Of a stretch of DNA of 64,000 nucleotides, positions 57,362-64,000 are shown piece by piece; the first letter of the stretch is position 1; the number at the start of each line of letters is the position of its first letter. The notes under the pieces were generated by a model. It was not told the origin of the DNA. It saw only the letters and a program-made list of their open reading frames with translations, and searched no databases. The translations under genes and the position numbers were made by a program. This DNA is from Polytrichum commune (lineage: Eukaryota > Streptophyta > Polytrichopsida > Polytrichales > Polytrichaceae), in assembly GCA_950295325.1 (NCBI GenBank), contig OX485807.1, positions 22,415,666-22,479,665 on the forward strand, read 5' to 3'.

Positions 57362-58248
57362 TCCATAAGAATCGATCGACCCTCACTTGACCACACATAA
57401 TCCTAGCAATTCCCCTCTTAATATTTTCACTTGTCTTGGTGTGGTTATAATTTTTTTAGGAGGTGAGGAAAAGAACCTGCAAGCCCACTTAGGTGAAAGA
57501 ATCCCAATAGGGGATAGGCATGTTCATGTTAATTTTTTGGTTAAGTCGGAGCATCACCTCCGCACCTTCCCGCAAATTAACACTCACCACAATACCGATT
57601 GTGAGGGGGTGACCTTCCGAGTAGATTATGTTAAAAGTCGAGGCTTCACCCTTCAACTTCTCACACCATCCACAATTCGGGAATTACCCTCTACAACGGA
57701 TAACAACAATCACGAGTACAAAAGGCATTCCTTAATTAGTTAATGAGTTCACTTTGAAGAAATAAACATACCTTGAGCAATCGCATCCCCCTGTGAGTTA
57801 GCACTCCCCTCAATCGTGACTCAATGTAACAACACCATAAACTTTGTTAAATATTAATTTAATCTAGAGCATGAAATGACAACTCCCAAAACTTTGAGAC
57901 TCACCCCGAGGTGAGTGTCAAAGTTCAATGTCCTAAGGTGAATTTACCCTCTAATGTTTTAATGAGCTACTCGGTTATAGGTTCCTTTTAAGTTCTTAGC
58001 AAATCCCCAAAAAGGTTGAGGACGTACCTTCGCCGCGCTCCTTCCTAAAAAATGAATTTGCGTAATTGACAATGCAATTCATTCCAAGGAATAGTTGAAA
58101 TACAATGAATTCAAATGTAACCCAAAGAGAGAATACTTACCGAGTTTCGGGTGCTCCTTCCCTTCTCTCAAGTTTGTGTCTCCAATTTTTCCTAGTTGCC
58201 TCCAAGTCTCCTAGTCGCCTCCAAGTCTTGTAACTACCTTCCGCTTCG
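57362..58248 (-). other. 5' leader of the gypsy element
   Basis: Untranslated region between primer binding site and gag. The plus-strand frame at 57,387-57,743 is antisense and unsupported. A packaging signal would be expected here but cannot be seen by eye. Confidence 0.6.
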
Positions 58249-58266
58249 CTCCCGGCGGACGCACCA
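58249..58266 (-). other. Primer binding site, probably tRNA-Gly(UCC)
   Basis: On the minus strand, TGGTGCGTCCGCCGGGAG follows the 5' LTR after TAAT. It is complementary to a tRNA ending CTCCCGGCGGACGCACCA. Plant tRNA-Gly(UCC), as I remember it, ends CTCCCGGCAGACGCA plus CCA, one base different. Confidence 0.7.
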
Positions 58267-58270
58267 ATTA

Positions 58271-60129
58271 TGTGAGGCCAAACCCCCCACCCTTAAGCGT
58301 CCGTAGTCCGAGTAGTGGGTTTGGGCTCACATTCCTCCGCGGTATTGGATTTGGACTTGGATGAGTCCATAGTGCAAGGTTCACCCTTCAAGTGGTCTTG
58401 GATTTAACTTTGGTCTTTGCTTCCTTTGTCTTGCCATCGCGAGAGTGCTCCACATTCTCCATTAAGTTGTGCACGTGGTTTATTTTTAAAGAGAGGATGC
58501 AAGTGTTAAAAAAAACACTATTCTCTATAGTCAATCTCAAATACATTTACTTGTGAAAGCCACACATAACACTAACTAGCATAATGTAACTAACTACTTG
58601 TCTATGAGCTAATTAGGTAGGCTATCTACTAAGCTCCTTCATGAACCCATCTCTTTACTTTCTAATTACATAAACCTAGCTCCTTCATAAACCCAGCTCC
58701 TTCATGAACCCAGCTCCTTAGCTTCTAACTAAACAAACCCAGGTCCTTCATAAACCCAGCTCTTTACTTTCTAACTAAACAAACCCAGCTCCTTCATAAA
58801 CCCAGCTCCTTCATGAACCCAGCTCCTTAGCTTCTAACTAAACAAACCCAGGTCCTTCATAAACCCAGCTCTTTACTTTCTAACTAAACAAACCCAGCTC
58901 CTTCATGAACCCACAACTTTGTAGTTGTAATCCCCAACTACCTCACTAATTATTCAAGCCCTTAACTAATCTTCCTACCTAATTTCCCTAATTCTACTAA
59001 CAACCCCTTTCTAATCACACAATTCTTCTCTAATCCTAAAATCCTAAAATCCTAGAGAGGAGAGGGGGAGAGAGAATTTCCTAACTTCACTAAGACTAAC
59101 TAATCCACACAAGTATATTTTTGCACTCATCACAACATCAAGTGCTCAACTCTTAAACATGGAACTTGCAACCACGTGTATTCAAAACATGAACTTTAAG
59201 TACCACAAATTGGAATCATGAATTAACTTTAAAATCCTTCACGTCAACACTAATTCTACCAAGAGGTCAAGCCCTCTTCAAGGCTAACAAGCCTTGGCTC
59301 TCAAACTAAAAACTAAGCACACACATGTGCTCCAATATGGCTTCCCACACCCACACTTATAACTCGTGGGGTGCCTTGGAGCACAAAGGAAAGAGAGGAG
59401 GAGTGAGGGAAGAATGAGGGATTATATAGTAAGCTTGAGGGGGTGAGCACCCTCAAGGCTCACGATAAGCCCTTGAGATTTCCTCCTACTTAGTAGGCGC
59501 CAATCCTATCTTCTAAGTCTTCCTCCCTCAAATGATCAACAAGGATCCTAATTCGAACATTTAACTAGCCTTGGCTTTCTACCTACCACACTTTACCAAA
59601 CTTGGGATGCTTCAACCCAAACTTAGCCTCCTTCGCTTTCCGCCGCCATAACTTTCTCCCCTTACTTTCCCAAATCGTCGCTCACCACTTAATTCAAACC
59701 ACGATGCTTAACTCGTGATTTGATTGGTGCTTTGAGAATTTGCTTATCCTCCACCTTGCATTCTTCCTTGGGCCTTCCCCATTAAGTGGCCATGATGAGG
59801 TGGTCCACTTGTGCGCTCCATGTGATCCTCCATTCATCCCAATTCGAATGCACTTGCCTCTTGAGTCACTTTGGTTGTCTCCATCCATTTGTACTAGCCT
59901 ACTCACTAACTACTCAATCCAAGTTCTCCTTACCTATCCTCATTCACTCAAATCCTTCCGAAGGTAAAAACACAATAACAACTCGCATCCTAGCCTCTTA
60001 CAACATGGTACTTCTAAGACTAACATTTCACTCTTTTTATATTTTTGTGAAGTAACATGCTACTTCAAAGTGCATCAACTAACGTTTCAAGGGTCTAAGA
60101 CTAAATGTGGGCACCCTTTTGGGCTCACA
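58271..60129 (-). repeat. 5' LTR of the gypsy element
   Basis: Same length as the 3' LTR and offset by exactly 8,388 bp throughout. Within its downstream (U5) end the plus strand has GCGTCCGTAGTCC (58,297-58,309), which matches the start of tRNA-Gly. The first 61 bp are bounded by a 15-bp inverted repeat (58,271-58,285 with 58,317-58,331). Confidence 0.95.
59421..59428 (-). promoter_or_regulatory. Candidate TATA box of the 5' LTR promoter
   Basis: TATATAAT on the coding strand, preceded by GCTTAC. Transcription would start about 30 bp downstream (near 59,390), giving a short R/U3 boundary and a U5 of about 1.1 kb. Position is inferred from the motif alone. Confidence 0.5.
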
Positions 60130-60152
60130 CACACACATTTTTACGAAACTCA

Positions 60153-60645
60153 GGGCCACTTCACACACGAGCCACGAGCCGTGACCATGAACTTGTGAGA
60201 GCCCAAAAGAAAGTGTCCAAAGGCCGGCCCAACACACCTCCAAAATCATGTGGTGTGGTCATGGACCCTCAAGTGTAGTGTGAAGTCATATATGACCGGG
60301 CCCTCAACCAAACGCTATTTCAATGAATTTCTATTCATGCGGGTCTTCACACATGATAAAATAGAATAAAATAAACCAACAGCTGCGAGCGTTTGGAGTG
60401 CCATGGTCTCCTGGTCTTGTGTGAGGCCTACCTCCAAGAGGCGGTTTTGAAAATAGTCCAAGTGACCATGAAACATAATCCATTGGATGCCATGTACGAA
60501 TCCATGTAGACTTTACCATCCATCGTGCATTCACATACTCCGTTGGTCCTTCAAGCGTAGTGTGAAGAAGCGAGCCTTTTCCACCAGTGAGAGTGCTTGA
60601 AGTGCAATGGTCATGGGCCCCCAGTCTCGTGTGTGAAGTGGGCCC
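60153..60645. repeat. Tourist-like MITE, duplication not preserved
   Basis: Starts GGGCCACTTCACACACGAGC and ends GTCTCGTGTGTGAAGTGGGC plus CC. The ends are those of 47,352-47,941, but TTA is absent outside. The interior contains the decayed version of that element's hairpin. Confidence 0.65.
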
Positions 60646-60719
60646 CCACACAACAATGAATGAGGAATGACAATAATAAACAACAAGCCGCCAATGATTT
60701 GTTAAGCTAATAAGGTAAG

Positions 60720-61215
60720 CTACTAAGTTAAGCCGCGGAATGGGACAGGCCGCCTTCCCCCTGCGTCCGTACGCACGCACCCAGAGAGGCAGGCGTTGGT
60801 CCCCCTCCCCCCGCTGCCGAGGTGGCATCTACGTGGCATTCTGGCAGAGCCTAGGAGGTAGGTGGGTGGGTGGGTGCAGTGGGGTTTACGAGCGCCAGAG
60901 ATATCTGCCACCTGGCGCGCTGGGGAGGCGGCATGTGGCAGGCTCCTGCCTTGCGCAGCCAGGAGCGCCTGCCACCTGTGGGCCACCCCTTGGTGCTGAC
61001 TCCCCCCCCCCGCGCCCCCCAACTTCGTTTTTCCTTTCTTTTTTTCCTTCCCTTCTTCCCTTCCCGGGTAGTGTGGGCCCCGCCCATGAGTGCCGTTGCT
61101 CGCCTGTTCTTGTCGTGGGGTGCTGGATTTCCATATCCCACTCATGACTTTCCTTCCCGCTTTGCTGACGTGGCGAGCGAGCGAGGCGGGTGAGGAAAGG
61201 CGCTCTTCCTCTGTA
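60720..61215. other. GC-rich, CpG-containing island
   Basis: About 500 bp of strongly GC-rich DNA with many CG dinucleotides in an otherwise AT-rich spacer. Long frames on both strands (up to 140 codons) are a by-product of few AT-rich stops; none shows a domain. Contains a hairpin at 60,935-60,975 (GTGGCAGGC...GCCTGCCAC). Could be a promoter or first exon of a gene outside view, or captured DNA. Confidence 0.5.
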
Positions 61216-61640
61216 CTGACGGTAAGTGGGTCTTAAACGGACAATTTCCTCCCTCCGTACCCACTTGCTCATAGGACACCCTAGTACCTTTACCGTTGTT
61301 TACCTTTACCTAGATTGAATGTGGGAATCTTTCATGGAATATTTTCAAGCCCACAGAACACTGTTATGGATCTCAATAATGTTGTGTTGAATTTATTTTT
61401 CTCAGATTAATTCCAATATTTATAAGTGTAACTTCTTATTTTTTGGATTTTCCTTCAATAATGTTATTAGCGCCAAAGTGGTAAAGGTACTACGGAATAT
61501 AACACGCAACCAATGCTTGATGATTAGCGAATCCAAATCATGTCTATAGCCACTTTCCTCAAAATGTATGTAGACCTTATGAACATCTTATTTGTTTTTG
61601 TGTGCACTTTGTGGCACACTTTGTGTTGGAATGTCTCTAT
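61216..61640 (+). repeat. Family B repeat copy next to the GC island
   Basis: Begins 'acggtaagtgggtcttaaac' and holds 'ccgtacccacttgctcatag'. Related blocks resume at 61,520 ('gattagcgaatccaaatcat', 'cttatgaacatctt'), separated by an insert containing 'aaagtggtaaaggtactacg', which also occurs at 25,422. Confidence 0.5.
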
Positions 61641-62005
61641 GTAACCCCGTTACATATGAGTTTTCATCACTGCTTGAGAATGTAGAGTAGAGGCACCCGT
61701 AACTCATCGCTTAAGAGGTTTTGCACCAAATCTAGAGAAGTAGAAGGTGGTGCACATTTCTCAGTGTAGGAAGATAGGAATCAAGCGGACTGCAACTTTT
61801 TCGGTGGTAATTTCATTCCTTTACTTGAAAATATTATGAATTTTTGAAGCCAATAGCTGGCCCGAACACATGACTAGTGTGTAGAGGCTACCATAATTGC
61901 TCATTAGAAAATGAATTCCTCCTCACTTTAGCACTCAAAATTGGGGACGCGTGTCATGGCATTATCAAATTCCTTGGTGATACCACAACTGAAGTTGGAG
62001 ACATA

Positions 62006-62080
62006 GGGTTAGTTTCCATGTAGGCCACTTTGCCCATTAGATTCTAGTGGGCAAAGTGGCTTGTACATGGAAACCAACCC
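62006..62080. repeat. About 35-bp hairpin with minimal loop
   Basis: GGGTTAGTTTCCATGTAGGC plus CACTTTGCCCATTAGA is followed almost at once by its reverse complement ending ACATGGAAACCAACCC. There are two mismatches and a 2-nt bulge. Confidence 0.8.
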
Positions 62081-62504
62081 TCAAAAACCGTGAAATGTGG
62101 TACCTTGTTTTAACCACCCACGAAAAGAAATTACCGAAATCAGTCCTAGCCTTATCAAAATTATGGCACCCTATAGATTCCTGATGGGGACTACATCGGG
62201 AATAGGTGGTTCTACTATAGTACTAAGAAATCACAAGTCTTTCTTTCAATTGAACCATCAAATTGACATTAGCCTCTATCTCACAGGAGCTACCACATTC
62301 CACCACTCTAGGGAATTAGCTAGTTTGAAACCATCATGATGTACTTTTAGTCCCAGTAGCCTTTTGGCTTCATGGACTTTTAAATTTAAATCAATTTCAT
62401 TCCATCTTCATTGTTGAAGTGAAGTTCTATTAGTTAATAAATGATCATACATGTCTCCTCAATTATGTTGACTATTACCTAAGGTTATGTTTGTCCTAGT
62501 GTCC

Positions 62505-63050
62505 AACCTTCCATATGTGGGTCTTATTATGTGGTCACTCTTATCCACCCAACACCATGGGCCTATATTTAAGTGGTATACGTAGTATTATTTGACAGTC
62601 ATGAAAAGACTTGTGTTATGATGATATTGGATAATCTAAGGTAAGCGGGTCTTTAATGGACATATTTCTCCTTGCACCCACTTCTCATAGGATATTGAAA
62701 ACCCAACTAGTGCGAGATGATTTGGATTTGTTAACCATTCTAGATGCAATCCAAATTGTGTTTGTAGCCACTTTCCCCATTTATTTCAGAGGTTGCAAGA
62801 ATTTCTTATGGCATGGTCAAAATGAAGAATCTTTGAGTTATTAAATGGTCGTGTAAGTCTCCCCGATCATGTTGACTACTGTGTCTATAATGGTTAACAA
62901 ATTATGAGCAAGTGCTTAATTCTCTTTTCAGCACATGTATTCTTGGTGTCCGTTTTTAGATTCACATCCAACCATGTACCCTTCAAATATAGGTGTCGGT
63001 TTAAGATTGAAAACCAAATTAGGCACATCTACCTTATGTGCTCCAAAATT
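62505..63050 (+). repeat. Family B repeats, reversed module then full forward copy
   Basis: A reversed 3' module at 62,520-62,630 ('tatgtggtcactcttatcca', 'gggcctatatttaagtggta') abuts a forward copy from 62,636. The forward copy has 'aggtaagcgggtctttaatg', 'gcacccacttctcataggat', 'gtgcgagatgatttggattt' and 'ttcaaatataggtgtcggtt'. Confidence 0.65.
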
Positions 63051-63740
63051 AAGGCAAGCATGTCTCATATGGACATTGTTTTAGCTTTGCACCCACTTCT
63101 CATAGAATATAAAACACAACATTATTGTGAGATGATTGGCAAATCCAATTTGTTCCCATAGCCATCTTCCTCATCATGTTTGGATTTTATATGAATATCT
63201 TATTCATTTCAAAGTGAGGATTCCCTTTCTTATCAAATGATCCTTTATAGGTCTCCTCAATCATGATGACTAGTAATGCCACAATGGTCAACAAAAGTTT
63301 GAGCACTTTGTCCAATCTCTTCTAGTAAACACATGTCTTTTTGGTGTCCATTCTTAGATCCACACCTAGCCACACACGTACACCGCTCAATATACGTGCT
63401 TGTTTAATATTTGGAAGTGAAGCAAGCCCACATACCTTATATTTGAGTGATTTATGGCAAGGCTTGTAGTTAACAACAGAGACCAAAAAGACACATGTTA
63501 TGATGAGATTGGACAATGTGCTCCGGACATAGACATGCTTTTAGGCTTATTTGTTAGCACCATGATGAGGCATGTCTGCTCGCTTGAAGAAAAAGGAAGA
63601 TCTACACTTTGGACTCTTACAACTTAGGCATCTCTACTCCAATTTTGAATCTTGAAATGAAAATCTTCGCAATTTGCAATTGCTAACTGGATGAGACAAA
63701 TGTCGAGCCAATTTAAAGGCCAACATTGTCTTTGGAGTCA
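63051..63740 (+). repeat. Family B repeat continuing into a large inverted repeat
   Basis: The forward blocks ('gcacccacttctcatagaat', 'gtgagatgattggcaaatcc', 'atatgaatatcttattcat') lead into arms at 63,301-63,395 and 63,430-63,523. These read GAGCACTTTGTCCAATCTC...ATGTCTTTTTGGTGTCC and the reverse complement of GAGCACATTGTCCAATCTCA...GTGTCTTTTTGGTCTC. The tail ('agaagtgcccacaatgggcc') recurs at 32,920. Confidence 0.65.
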
Positions 63741-64000
63741 GAAGTGCCCACAATGGGCCACATGCCTTATGTGTCATAGGCGATCGGTAAGTAAGGTATG
63801 TGTGCCTTTTGTGGCCACTTGTCTTATGTGGCTAGCTAGTTCGTGGGTTTAGTTGAACTTTGAACGGTAAATGCTCAAGCAATCAGAAATGGGTCGCAAC
63901 CTGATAATCTACTGGGTTTGCGATCCACTTGGTGGCAATCTACAAGGAGGGAAAGGTATCTTCTGGTGGAGGGTGGTGCCCACTACCATGTGGGCCAAAA
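63741..64000. other. Terminal spacer
   Basis: Nothing recognised to the window edge. Confidence 0.5.

Larger units (their letters stand above)
49883..60129 (-). mobile_element. Ty3/gypsy LTR retrotransposon, recent insertion, RT-deleted
   Basis: Two LTRs of exactly 1,859 bp (49,883-51,741 and 58,271-60,129), both TGTGAG...CTCACA, flank a 6.5-kb interior. The whole spans 10,247 bp with the 5 bp CACAC on each side (49,878-49,882 and 60,130-60,134). The site is a (CA)n microsatellite, so the duplication is consistent but not decisive. In all stretches I compared line by line the LTRs were identical, so insertion was recent. Coding is on the minus strand: the right LTR is 5', then a primer binding site, a leader of about 900 bp, one gag-pol frame and the left LTR 60 bp after the stop. 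The polyprotein has gag, protease, RNase H and integrase but not the reverse transcriptase core. No chromodomain is seen at its C-terminus. Confidence 0.95.

Noticed and set aside
58297-58309. A tRNA-Gly gene in the LTR
   Set aside because: Only the first 13 nt resemble the tRNA; no anticodon arm, T arm or 3' half follows.
59694-60055. Small conserved genes present twice (also at 51,306-51,667)
   Set aside because: Duplicated only because they lie in the two LTRs; no domains.
60723-61147. Several long frames (up to 140 codons) in the GC-rich island
   Set aside because: Overlapping on both strands and low in complexity, explained by scarcity of stop codons in GC-rich DNA.

Overview
The window is nuclear DNA from a land plant. 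The evidence is two spliced genes for plant-specific transcription factors: a class C auxin response factor carrying a microRNA160 target site, and a DREB2-type AP2/ERF factor. They sit in long, AT-rich, repeat-filled intergenic DNA. Nothing fixes the exact lineage. The coding intron in the DREB2-type gene, the Tc1-like transposon and the very repeat-rich spacers make a typical compact angiosperm genome less likely; a fern or other non-seed plant is only a guess.

Layout. 1-10,100: old repeats (MITEs of several superfamilies, perfect small hairpins, a decayed LINE at 2,820-4,520). 10,130-13,690: a long degenerate tandem array leading into the ARF promoter. 13,700-15,330: GC-richer promoter and leader, with a (TCA)n tract and an upstream ORF. 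15,335-19,996: the ARF gene in four exons (797 codons), with a GC-AG intron and the miR160 site in exon 3. 20,000-25,600: dispersed repeats, a complete but dead Tc1-like element (21,327-22,478), a candidate SINE and a strand-asymmetric C-poor block. 26,808-30,046 (minus): the DREB2-type gene in two exons, its 2-kb intron filled with about 200-bp tandem units. Its probable 5' untranslated exon and promoter lie near 31,550-31,830. 33,330-35,300: remnant of a chromodomain Ty3/gypsy element with polypurine tract and LTR. 35,880-49,880: MITEs with clear TIRs and target duplications (Mutator-like, Tourist/Harbinger-like, Stowaway-like), foldbacks and unclassified dispersed repeats. 49,883-60,129: a young, complete-looking Ty3/gypsy LTR retrotransposon on the minus strand, with two 1,859-bp LTRs and one uninterrupted 1,852-codon gag-pol frame that nevertheless lacks most of reverse transcriptase. 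60,150-64,000: MITEs, a GC-rich island and inverted dispersed repeats.

The two host genes act in separate pathways: auxin response repression under miR160 control, and stress-responsive transcription. They face opposite ways with about 7 kb between their 3' ends. The rest is mobile-element biology. The most notable items are the Tc1-like element with TIRs and TA duplication, the RT-deleted but open gypsy polyprotein between apparently identical LTRs, and an LTR end that appears to match the 5' part of the same tRNA-Gly whose 3' end matches the primer binding site.
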